A stretch of 64,000 bases of DNA from G963676655 sp963676655 (GTDB taxonomy: Bacteria; Verrucomicrobiota; Lentisphaeria; Victivallales; Victivallaceae), in contig CAXXKX010000002.1 in the NCBI GenBank assembly GCA_963676655.2, positions 1,178,001-1,242,000 on the forward strand, in the 5' to 3' direction. The position numbers were made by a program, and so were the translations under genes. This document shows positions 43,131 to 51,427 of this stretch, one piece after another. Position 1 is the stretch's first letter. Each line of letters starts with the position of its first letter. The notes under the pieces are model-generated. The model saw only the letters and a list, made by a program, of their open reading frames with translations. It was not told where the DNA came from and did not search any database.

Positions 43131-43200
43131 TTAATCCAAACGTTTGTATTTTGTTTTTCTGGTTGTATTTTAAAATTAATCCAAACGTTTGTATTTTGTA
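43131..43200 (+). promoter_or_regulatory. Paired LacI-type operators before the alpha-mannosidase gene
   Basis: Two copies of a ~24-base sequence containing the perfect palindrome CAAACGTTTG (43137-43146 and 43182-43191) are 45 bases apart, centre to centre. The AAACGTTT core is typical of LacI-family operators. A lacI-type gene follows the mannosidase, so it is the natural ligand. Confidence 0.78.
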
Positions 43201-43219
43201 ATTTAAGCAGGAGATAATA

Positions 43220-46200
43220 ATGCATCGCGAAAAAATGAATCACTACAAACAACGCGTCAACTTCTTTTTTGACTTGTTGCAGCGGGACTACCTGAAACAA
43301 CAGACCTCCATGCAGGCTGAAGGCTTTGTCACGGACGAACCGGTTCCGTTTTCGGATATTTCACAGTACGAGATGAAACCGATCAAGGCCGGAGATGTCT
43401 GGGGCAATAACTGGCAGTGTGCCTGGATGCGGGTAACCGGTCAGATTCCGGCGGAATGGCGCGGGGAAAAAGTTGTTGCCCGGATCAGTGTCGGCGGGGA
43501 AGCCTTGATCTTCAATCATGAAGGTTTACCTTTGCAGGGCTTGACTGACGGTTCGGTTTTCTGGACCAGTTTTGTACGTGATATTTTTCCTGTTGTCGAT
43601 CAGGCGGAAGGCGGGGAAAACATAGATTTGCTGATTGACTGCGCAGCCAACAAAATAGTCGGATTGGAACTGGACACCCATCCCCGGCTTGATACTGATA
43701 ATCCTTATGGTCGCGCCGCCGGCAAACTGGCCTACATGGATCTGGTTGTTTTTGACGAGGATGTCTGGCAGTTGATGCTTGATTATCAAGTCGGCCTGTC
43801 ACTAATGAATACTTATAAAGACGATGATTACCGTTTCCGTCAGCTTCTGTTGATTCTCAGTGACGCGATTGATCTCTATTGCGGCAGCCCGGAAAACGCG
43901 TCGAAAGTCAGAGCTTTCCTGAAAGAGAAGCTATTCAGTGCGAAAGCCAATTCTAGCGCCTTGAATGTGACCTCTGTGGGCCATGCCCATATCGATACCG
44001 CCTGGCTCTGGCCGATGCGCGAGACTATCCGGAAATGCGGTCGGACCTTCGCCAATCAGATTGCTCTGATCGAACGTTATCCCGGATATGTTTTCGGCGC
44101 GTCCCAGCCGCAGCATTACCAGTTCACCAAAGATCATTATCCTTCGCTTTATGAAAAGATCAAAAAAGCGGTTGCCGACGGCAGATGGGAACTCCAGGGC
44201 GGCATGTGGGTTGAAGCCGACTGCAACGTTATCAGCGGCGAGTCGATGGTCCGGCAATTTGTCCATGGCAAAAACTTCTATATGGATGAATTCGGGGTTG
44301 ACGTCAATAACTTATGGATTCCAGACGTCTTCGGATACTCCGCCGCTATGCCCCAGATCATAAAAGGCAGCGGCTGTAATTATTTCCTGACCCAGAAGAT
44401 TTCCTGGAACCAGTACAATAAGTTTCCGCACCATACTTTCATGTGGCGCGGCATCGACGGCACCTCCGTTCTCACTCACTTTCCGCCTGAAAATACCTAC
44501 AACGCCAGATGTATTCCGGAAGAGTTGTGTCCCGCACAAAACCGTTTTAACGAAGCTGAAAAAGTTGATGAATTCATGTCGCTGTACGGGTTGGGCGACG
44601 GCGGCGGCGGTCCGCGTGACGATTATGTCGAACGCCTGATGCGCTTGAAAGATCTGGAAGGCTGTCCGAAAGCTGAATTCGGTCACGCCGCCGACTTCTT
44701 TGACCGCATCAACCGTTTTGCGGACCAGCTTGATGTTTGGGAAGGTGAACTCTATCTTGAGGAGCATCAGGGTACTTTGACTACTCAGGCCCGGGTTAAA
44801 AAGATGAACCGGAAACTTGAATATATGTTGAAGCATGTTGAGTTTGTTTACTCCTGTCTTCCCTTGCCGGAATATCCGGTCGCGGAACTTGATCGTCTCT
44901 GGAAGACGCTTCTGGTTAATCAGTTCCATGATATTATCCCGGGGTCATCTATCACGCGGGTTTACAAGGAAACCAACGCGACTTATGATGAAATGTGGGC
45001 CACCTGTCAGGAACTGCTTGCCGCCGCGGCCGCAAAACTGCTCAAGCAGGATGACGCCTGCATGACCTTGTTCAACTCACTCGGCTGTGAATATCGCGGG
45101 CCGATTGCTCTGCCGGAAGGCTGGAACAGTGCCAAGGTTGACGGCGAGTGTCTGGCTTGTCAGGATGAAAACGGCAAAGTCATGGCTGAAGTATGTATTC
45201 CGGCTTACGGCTTCGTGACGCTTGAGAAAGCCGAATGTGTTGCCGAAGCGGTTTCCGGTGGGAATGACCTGGTACTTGAAAACGATTATGTCCGGTATGA
45301 GTTCAATCAGGATGCCCAGCTTGTCAGCGTCTATGACAAAGAAGTTGATTATGAGTTGATCAAAGACGGCGCCACCGCAAACGTGCTGTCAATCTATCAC
45401 GATGATCCGGTTCGTTTTGACGCCTGGAACATTGATATTACTTATGAAAACCAGCATCTTGAAGACGCCAGGGGAATCAAGGCGGTCAAGACCGTTGACG
45501 GTCCGTTGCGCCAAATTCTGGAATTTGATTTGAAGATCAGCAATTCCACCATAAAACAGAAAGTAATCCTTGGTCATGGACGTCGTCTTGACTTTGTCAC
45601 CGAGGTGGAATGGGACGAATCCCATCGTATGCTGCGGACTAAGTTCCCGGTGGATATTCATACCACCGACGCGGTTTTCGACATCCAGTACGGCTACATC
45701 AAGCGTTTCTCCGCCCGTAATACCAGCTGGGACTTGGCGCGTTATGAAGTTCCGGCCCATCGTTACGCCGATCTTTCCGATTCGCAATACGGGGTGGCGC
45801 TGCTTAATGATTGCAAATACGGTCATAAGGTCTTTGAAAGGACGCTTGACTTGACCTTGCTTCGTTCGCCTAAATACCCTGACTTCAACGCGGATATGGG
45901 CTCGCATCAGTTCACTTACAGCTTGTTGCCGCATACCGAGTCTCTGCTTGATTCGAACGTGATCAACAACGCTGCGATCCTGAACCAGCCGCCGTTGCGT
46001 TTTGAAGGCTTCAAGGCCGGCGACGCAGTATTGCCGTGTTCATTGGAAGCCGAAGATATTTCGCTTGAAGTATGCAAAAAGGCGGAAAAGGAAGAGTGTC
46101 TGGTTATCCGTCTGGTGGAAACCAAAGGACGTCGTTCCAAAGGAACCCTGAAATTCAATAAGCCAATCAAAAGTCTGGTTCGGACCAACCTGATTGAATG

Positions 46201-46288
46201 GGAAGACAACGGAACGGTCGAGTTAGCTAATCTGACCGCGAAAGTTGAACTCAAGCCGTTTGAAATAGTTACCTTCAAGGTCTATTGA
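43220..46288 (+). CDS. GH38 alpha-mannosidase
   Basis: A 1022-residue glycoside hydrolase family 38 enzyme, the usual length for bacterial forms. The catalytic barrel starts near residue 253 with the zinc ligands in VGHAHIDTAWLWPMRET. The nucleophile Asp is in LWIPDVFGYSAAMPQI. SQPQHYQFTKDHYPSLYE and LQGGMWVEADCN are conserved blocks, followed by the middle three-helix and C-terminal beta domains. It removes alpha-mannose from glycans. No signal peptide is present, so it acts in the cytoplasm on imported oligosaccharides. GGAG ribosome-binding site; two operators lie upstream and its regulator lies 4 bases downstream. Confidence 0.94.
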   Translation: MHREKMNHYKQRVNFFFDLLQRDYLKQQTSMQAEGFVTDEPVPFSDISQYEMKPIKAGDVWGNNWQCAWMRVTGQIPAEWRGEKVVARISVGGEALIFNHEGLPLQGLTDGSVFWTSFVRDIFPVVDQAEGGENIDLLIDCAANKIVGLELDTHPRLDTDNPYGRAAGKLAYMDLVVFDEDVWQLMLDYQVGLSLMNTYKDDDYRFRQLLLILSDAIDLYCGSPENASKVRAFLKEKLFSAKANSSALNVTSVGHAHIDTAWLWPMRETIRKCGRTFANQIALIERYPGYVFGASQPQHYQFTKDHYPSLYEKIKKAVADGRWELQGGMWVEADCNVISGESMVRQFVHGKNFYMDEFGVDVNNLWIPDVFGYSAAMPQIIKGSGCNYFLTQKISWNQYNKFPHHTFMWRGIDGTSVLTHFPPENTYNARCIPEELCPAQNRFNEAEKVDEFMSLYGLGDGGGGPRDDYVERLMRLKDLEGCPKAEFGHAADFFDRINRFADQLDVWEGELYLEEHQGTLTTQARVKKMNRKLEYMLKHVEFVYSCLPLPEYPVAELDRLWKTLLVNQFHDIIPGSSITRVYKETNATYDEMWATCQELLAAAAAKLLKQDDACMTLFNSLGCEYRGPIALPEGWNSAKVDGECLACQDENGKVMAEVCIPAYGFVTLEKAECVAEAVSGGNDLVLENDYVRYEFNQDAQLVSVYDKEVDYELIKDGATANVLSIYHDDPVRFDAWNIDITYENQHLEDARGIKAVKTVDGPLRQILEFDLKISNSTIKQKVILGHGRRLDFVTEVEWDESHRMLRTKFPVDIHTTDAVFDIQYGYIKRFSARNTSWDLARYEVPAHRYADLSDSQYGVALLNDCKYGHKVFERTLDLTLLRSPKYPDFNADMGSHQFTYSLLPHTESLLDSNVINNAAILNQPPLRFEGFKAGDAVLPCSLEAEDISLEVCKKAEKEECLVIRLVETKGRRSKGTLKFNKPIKSLVRTNLIEWEDNGTVELANLTAKVELKPFEIVTFKVY

Positions 46289-46292
46289 ATAA

Positions 46293-47234
46293 ATGGCGGT
46301 AACGTTAAAAGACATTGCGGAAATCTGCGGTGTGGATGTTTCGACGGTTTCGCGTGCTTTGCGCGATGATCCGAGAGTCCAGCCGCAGACCCGCAAAACT
46401 ATACAGGAACATGCCGGAAAACTCGGCTATGTTCCGAACCTTGCCGCCCGCAATCTTGTTTCAGGCAAAACGCTTAATCTCTGGATGATTATTCCCGATG
46501 TAAATCAGGCGATCACCAGGGAACCGGCCAGTTTTTTAAGTGAAAGCTTGAAGAGTAAAGGTTACGATCTTCTGCTGACATTGTATCACCATGACGCGGA
46601 CGATCTCAGACACAAGCTGCAGAGGCTTTCCCAGAATGTTGCTGACGGCGCATTTGTTATACCGGATTCAAGCGACTATTTTCGTGAGGCGGCCGGCCTG
46701 CTTGAGCGGGATTTTCCGTTAGTGTTTATTGACCGCGGGATGAATATTTTAAAGAGTACAACTGTGACCACTGCCAACTCGAAAGCGGCGGCCGAGCTTG
46801 CGAAAAAATGTCTTGATGCCGGAGCAGATCGGTTCGTCATTCTTTTTGGTGAAAAGAATACGGCGGCCGATGCCCGTTTAAGCGGAGCGCTTGCCATACT
46901 TGATAAGCAGAAGATACCGTATATAATCGCGGGCACGCTGGATGATCTGGATATGTCCTTCATCAATACCGGCAAACCGGCGTTTCTCGCGTCGTCTGCC
47001 GGGTATATAAGTCAGCTCACCGACAATTTATCCGGGTTGAAATTCATTGCCGGGGTGTTTGACAACTGGATTGGATTGACCGAAGATTTTACCCATATTT
47101 TTGTTTGCAAGCAAAACTTCATGGGAATAGCCGAACAGGCGGCGAAAGTCATGCTTGAAAAAATCAAAAACCGCAAATGCAAAAGCGGAGTGATTGAAAT
47201 ACCCGCCTTAACATTCAACACCCTCAAGTCTTAA
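46293..47234 (+). CDS. LacI-family transcriptional regulator
   Basis: A 313-residue LacI-type repressor. The N-terminal helix-turn-helix and hinge are typical (VTLKDIAEICGVDVSTVSRA, YVPNLAARNLVSGKT). The rest is a sugar-binding domain (LWMIIPDVNQAITREPASFL, DFPLVFIDRGMNI). It starts 4 bases after the mannosidase, so regulator and enzyme form one operon, likely autoregulated through the two operators at 43.1-43.2 kb. Confidence 0.92.
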   Translation: MAVTLKDIAEICGVDVSTVSRALRDDPRVQPQTRKTIQEHAGKLGYVPNLAARNLVSGKTLNLWMIIPDVNQAITREPASFLSESLKSKGYDLLLTLYHHDADDLRHKLQRLSQNVADGAFVIPDSSDYFREAAGLLERDFPLVFIDRGMNILKSTTVTTANSKAAAELAKKCLDAGADRFVILFGEKNTAADARLSGALAILDKQKIPYIIAGTLDDLDMSFINTGKPAFLASSAGYISQLTDNLSGLKFIAGVFDNWIGLTEDFTHIFVCKQNFMGIAEQAAKVMLEKIKNRKCKSGVIEIPALTFNTLKS

Positions 47235-47293
47235 TGATAAGAGTTTAATCTGTAGTTATTTATATTTTATTTATAATCTTACTGTCTGACTAT

Positions 47294-47322
47294 TTGACAA
47301 ATCAACTTTCAGCGTATATATT
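47294..47322 (+). promoter_or_regulatory. Promoter of RAYT copy 3
   Basis: TTGACA (47294-47299), a 17-base spacer and TATATT (47317-47322), identical in layout to that of copy 1. The whole leader from about 47251 is conserved between the two. Confidence 0.7.
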
Positions 47323-47355
47323 ATCTTCAAATCACCAACTTCGGAGGCTTGAACA

Positions 47356-48327
47356 ATGGAATCTAGAATGAAAATCAAAGGAGAAGGCTGCTATTATCAC
47401 TTGTATAACCGGATCGGCTGCTGCAAAGGCGAACATCCTTTCTCTGTGATTGATAAGGAATACGGCTTTCGTCTTCTGCAAAATCTTTGTGATTACTTTC
47501 TGATTGAGGTCATTTCGGCCGCCTGGATGGGCAATCATTTCCACCTCGTGGTCTACGCTCCCGGGCCGGATGAACTGCCGCCGCTTGAGAACATCGTCAA
47601 CCGGCATAACAATTATTACAAATCAATGAAAACAACGTCGAAATTCGCCCCGAAAAATCCGGTGATCAGCCTCGAAAACGCAGCTCTATGCAAAGAAATC
47701 TCCCTAAAAATGATCGACATCAGCCGTTTTATGTCGGCCTACCAACGACGCTTTTCCTGCGTATATAATGAAACCCGAGACCGGACCGGACAACTCTGGG
47801 GCAGACGTTTCAAAAGCACAATTCTCGAAAAGGTCAATGCCCTGGCCGCATGCGTCACCTATGTCGAACTCAACCCGGTTCGGGCCGGTTTGAAAAAAGA
47901 TCCGGGCGAATATAGTTATTCCACTTGGGGACGCTACTGCCAAAGCGGCAGACACATATTTTATGGTAATTTTGTCAAACATATGAAACCGAATATCACG
48001 ACCGGTGACACCTCGAAATGGACTGACAAAGAGTTGTTCGCGTTCTTCCGGGGCGAACTGGCGCGAATCGTAGCGGTTGAATCAGGCGCTTCCAGTGAAG
48101 AAATCTACGCCGCGCGCGATAAAGCCCGTCAAAAAGAATCCATGCACGTCCTTTTCCTGCGTCGCACCAGACACTTTACCGATGGCGTAATTCTGGGATC
48201 AAAAATATTTATCCGTGAAACCGGAAGTTGTTTTGGCGATCCAGAGCGAATGCGCAAAAAACAATTGGCTAGAGGCTTGAGTCCATCTGGTATGGCGTTA
48301 TATTGTTTTCGCAAGCTGATAAATTGA
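47356..48327 (+). CDS. REP-associated tyrosine transposase (RAYT), copy 3
   Basis: A 323-residue RAYT nearly identical to copy 1 (for example D-to-E and S-to-C changes). The HUH motif is in GNHFHLVVYAP and the YNETRDRTGQLWGRRFKS block is intact. About 105 bases of leader with its promoter are also shared, whereas the flanks beyond the stop and upstream of ~47250 differ. The duplicated unit is therefore roughly leader plus gene. Its stop lies 4 bases from the convergent end of the next gene, a very tight insertion. Confidence 0.9.
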   Translation: MESRMKIKGEGCYYHLYNRIGCCKGEHPFSVIDKEYGFRLLQNLCDYFLIEVISAAWMGNHFHLVVYAPGPDELPPLENIVNRHNNYYKSMKTTSKFAPKNPVISLENAALCKEISLKMIDISRFMSAYQRRFSCVYNETRDRTGQLWGRRFKSTILEKVNALAACVTYVELNPVRAGLKKDPGEYSYSTWGRYCQSGRHIFYGNFVKHMKPNITTGDTSKWTDKELFAFFRGELARIVAVESGASSEEIYAARDKARQKESMHVLFLRRTRHFTDGVILGSKIFIRETGSCFGDPERMRKKQLARGLSPSGMALYCFRKLIN

Positions 48328-48331
48328 TAAA

Positions 48332-49267
48332 TCAGGTTAAGACGAATTCCGTGGATATCTTCACTTTCAGTTCGGTTCCTGGTATGAGTGTTTTTGTGCA
48401 TCCGCCGCAGGCTTCGATTTCCATAAAACCTGACGGATCGCAATAAACGCTCAGTTTAACGCCTTTTTCCGATGGCTGTTCTGTCGGCGGTGCATCGATG
48501 ATATCAATGTAATCCTGATCAACCGGCAATTTTTCGGCAAACCTTTTGACCCGTAAATTGTCGCGGATGTATTCTATCCACGGCACGTTCCGGCCAAGTG
48601 CAATTTGAAAACGCTGCGGCGTTTCAGTATTTACCACATATATCCCGTCCTGTTCTTTGCGTTGCAACTCACTTGAATCGTAGAGGTCCCATATTTCATT
48701 TGGGGCAGGCGGCGGCATGATTACTTCGCCGCCGGGGGCGGAATCAAACTGGCACAAAGACCAGGGCGCAAGCAGAAATTCTCCTTCATCCAATTCCCGG
48801 GTTCCGATATAACGGATTACTTCGGTAACATTCTGGATGAGCTTGTCATCGGACGCCTCAATGCGAATATGACGTTCAAACTCGCAGGGAATGCCGAGTT
48901 GCCGACTGTTTATCAGATCGACTTCCGCACGCATTACCGCGGAGTTTTCCGTTGATGCGACAATTTCCCAGACTGCGCCGGTGATAGCCGGGGGAACCCG
49001 CCATGAGCCGGAAGCGTACTCATAACCGAAACAGGTTCCTTCCGGGGCAGGCCATAGGGTGTCGCCGCCGGGATTAAGGAATCCTGACTTGTTGCTGCGG
49101 TTGAAGATCGCGTCGGGAACGACGCGATTCAAAACCTGCCCGTCAAGTACCGCAAAAAGCCTGCCCTCGAGATCTAGTCCGCAAATAATTCCGTTCTCCG
49201 GAGTGCCGACTACATGAGTACGGCGTGATGCTGTTTGCATCAGCTCGATCAGTTTATATCCGGTCAT
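48332..49267 (-). CDS. Galactose-mutarotase-like protein, unknown function
   Basis: A 311-residue soluble protein with a beta-rich layout like aldose-1-epimerase or DUF4380/DUF6786-type proteins (SGFLNPGGDTLWPAPEGTCF, FERHIRIEASDDKLIQNVTE, LAPWSLCQFDSAPGG). The family link is by overall pattern only. It is the last gene of a four-gene minus-strand group: its ATG overlaps the creatininase stop (48332-49267 against 49264-50004), so the two are coupled. A sugar-binding or sugar-modifying role is inferred. Confidence 0.6.
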   Translation of the reverse strand: MTGYKLIELMQTASRRTHVVGTPENGIICGLDLEGRLFAVLDGQVLNRVVPDAIFNRSNKSGFLNPGGDTLWPAPEGTCFGYEYASGSWRVPPAITGAVWEIVASTENSAVMRAEVDLINSRQLGIPCEFERHIRIEASDDKLIQNVTEVIRYIGTRELDEGEFLLAPWSLCQFDSAPGGEVIMPPPAPNEIWDLYDSSELQRKEQDGIYVVNTETPQRFQIALGRNVPWIEYIRDNLRVKRFAEKLPVDQDYIDIIDAPPTEQPSEKGVKLSVYCDPSGFMEIEACGGCTKTLIPGTELKVKISTEFVLT

Positions 49268-50004
49268 GATTCAAGCGCCGCAATCATATCACGCAAAATA
49301 ATATCTTTGGCCCGGTTGCCGTATTCAAGACAGGCTTTTTTCGCGCCCTGGGCATACCATTTTTCTTCAGAAAAACGGGTCATGTCAACGCAATTCGGGA
49401 CAAATGCCATCATCAGCGAGGTTTCCTGTTCTCCGGCGTGATCGATCGGAAATTCCGCCTGGGCTTCAGCGCTCATGAAAGGATGAATTTTTATCCAGTT
49501 GAACGGATTGTCGCCCTCGGCGTTATTATCATAATAATCGGCGGAAGAGTTATCGCCCCACCAGTCTTCGCCGCGTTCGCGTTCAAGGAACGCAAAGGTT
49601 TCCTGGCGCGCCGCCAGCTTGAACGAAAGGTCGGTCGGCATGCCGGCTGCGAAGTTTTCGCTCTGGTGGTGAATGAACACGTGAATATTCCTGAACCCGA
49701 TACGCAGCATGTTGTAGAATAACTGACGCGCGAACGGCTGCAGCACTTCGGTATTGATGTGAACTGAACCGTTGCGTTCGGGTTTTTCCACGACGTAACT
49801 GCTGGCTCCGTAATAGAACGTCGGGAAGATTACCAGCGGCATTTCCTGTTCCAGAATATGCAGGGCGCTTTCCGGCAGGAGTGTATCCACGCCGGGCGTC
49901 AGGTGTTCGCTGTGGTATTCGAGAACCCCGACCGCCAGCGCGACCGGGGTGTTATTGTCAATGGCTTCCCGGATCTGGTCCGGGAACATTCTTTCATAGC
50001 GCAT
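49264..50004 (-). CDS. Creatininase-family amidohydrolase
   Basis: A 246-residue member of the creatininase family (creatinine amidohydrolase, MftE and FAPy-type enzymes). Visible family blocks are ALAVGVLEYHSEHLTPGVDT (metal-binding Glu and His, then Asp), FPTFYYGASSYVV, the IHVFIHHQSEN block near the middle, and HAGEQETSLMMAF with the catalytic Glu. Members hydrolyse cyclic amides; the substrate here is unknown. It is coupled to the mutarotase-like gene and 70 bases from the creatinase-like gene, which suggests a short hydrolytic pathway. Confidence 0.85.
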   Translation of the reverse strand: MRYERMFPDQIREAIDNNTPVALAVGVLEYHSEHLTPGVDTLLPESALHILEQEMPLVIFPTFYYGASSYVVEKPERNGSVHINTEVLQPFARQLFYNMLRIGFRNIHVFIHHQSENFAAGMPTDLSFKLAARQETFAFLERERGEDWWGDNSSADYYDNNAEGDNPFNWIKIHPFMSAEAQAEFPIDHAGEQETSLMMAFVPNCVDMTRFSEEKWYAQGAKKACLEYGNRAKDIILRDMIAALES

Positions 50005-50074
50005 ATTTCGCTCCTCATTTATATAGGAAATTTACATTGTCAAACCTTGCAGTTCAACCGGACACCGGTAAAAA

Positions 50075-51250
50075 TCAGCAGTCGATTTCAATAATATCCA
50101 TATAGGTTCCTTTATTCAGCATTTCGGCGGGGCCGGATTCGCTGACTCTGAGGCCGTTTTCCCAACGCAAACCGAAATCTTCATCATGGAAGAATGTGTC
50201 CGCCTGGAAAGTCATATCGGGCTCCAGAATATAATCGCTGATTGACTCCATCCAGGGTTGTTCCACTTCCATCAGGCCTAAACCGTGGCAGGGGCCGTAC
50301 AGATAGTATTTTTCCATTCCGGCGGCCTTGACCATTTCCTCGTATTTGATCGTAACTTCCTTGGCCACGGTTCCGGCCCGGACGAGCTCAAATGTTTTGT
50401 AGTGCATTTCTTTCCCGAACTCAATCAGGCTACGCTGCCGGTCGGTCATTTTTCCAAGACAGATCGGCCGTCCAACGGATGGCGAGTAGCCGTCTACTTT
50501 CCCGCCGACGTTGATTTGAACGATATCGCCTTTTTCCAGTTTGCGATGAGTGCCGCGGGAAATGGCGTTAGTGGTTTTCTTGCCGCCGAAAGAATAAATT
50601 GTGTGAGCTTCGCATTCAGCTCCGTTTGCGTAAATAGCATTGATTGCAACTCCGGTCAACTCCAATTCGGTCATGCCGGGTTTTACCGCTTTAAGCATGG
50701 CTTCGAGGGCGATTTCGCCAATGCGCAGTCCTTCGCGCAGGCAGGCCAGTTCGGCGGGGGATTTTACCGCCCGGAGTTTTGTCGTAATATGGTCGGCGTT
50801 GACGATTTCCGCATTCGGAAAGGCCTCTCTGAGTCCTTCATACATCGCCATATTCGTGCAGAGATATCCTGCCACGCCGATGCGTTTGACGGACTTGACG
50901 CCGATTGAGTCGAATACGTCATTGAAACTGCTTCCTGCATGGCCTGGATAGGCTGGATTCGCGGTTTCGCGATAATGTCTTACCTTGTGAATATTCTCCA
51001 TCGGGCTGCGTCCAGCGGCAAATTCGCCGGATTCCAATCCCACCATTAATGCGGATTTACCGGACGGGGCGATTGCCACGCCGCCCATTTCAAAAAGCGG
51101 CCAAAAAGCTGAAAAATACCTGACATTTGACGCGTCCGCGTCACTGGAATTGGCAACCAGTACATCAAACCCGGCTTCAGTAATTAATTTAGCGGCGCGG
51201 GTTCTGCGTTCGGCATACTCTTCAATCGGGATCATTGGTCCATTACTCAT
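50075..51250 (-). CDS. Creatinase/Xaa-Pro peptidase-like (M24) protein lacking metal ligands
   Basis: A 391-residue pita-bread-fold protein: an N-terminal creatinase-type domain (IPIEEYAERRTRAAKLITEA) and a C-terminal M24 domain. Aminopeptidases of this fold bind two metals through Asp, Asp, His, Glu and Glu. Here the Asp positions read Asn (VQINVGGKVDGY) and Ser (GYSPSVGRP). The His of GPCHGLGLMEVEQP and a Glu of LRWENGL remain. It therefore resembles metal-free creatinase more than a peptidase. A creatininase-family gene is next to it, which fits. Confidence 0.8.
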   Translation of the reverse strand: MSNGPMIPIEEYAERRTRAAKLITEAGFDVLVANSSDADASNVRYFSAFWPLFEMGGVAIAPSGKSALMVGLESGEFAAGRSPMENIHKVRHYRETANPAYPGHAGSSFNDVFDSIGVKSVKRIGVAGYLCTNMAMYEGLREAFPNAEIVNADHITTKLRAVKSPAELACLREGLRIGEIALEAMLKAVKPGMTELELTGVAINAIYANGAECEAHTIYSFGGKKTTNAISRGTHRKLEKGDIVQINVGGKVDGYSPSVGRPICLGKMTDRQRSLIEFGKEMHYKTFELVRAGTVAKEVTIKYEEMVKAAGMEKYYLYGPCHGLGLMEVEQPWMESISDYILEPDMTFQADTFFHDEDFGLRWENGLRVSESGPAEMLNKGTYMDIIEIDC

Positions 51251-51302
51251 TTTCTGTTCTCCTGTTTTATGTTAATTGTTTAAACTGTTGCGAATTATAC
51301 TT

Positions 51303-51335
51303 GCACCACAGAGGACACGGAGGAACACGGAGAAA
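51303..51335. repeat. CACAGAGG/CACGGAG dispersed repeat
   Basis: CACCACAGAGGACACGGAGG and following: a 9-10-base-period motif recurring at 58.4 kb and inverted at 59.9-60.4 kb. Confidence 0.55.
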
Positions 51336-51427
51336 GGTATAAGTTTTCAGCTCAAGCGGATAAATAAAAAAACTTTTTCGTGAATTTTCGTGTTTTTCGT
51401 GGTTAATATTTGCATTTCGCATGACTT

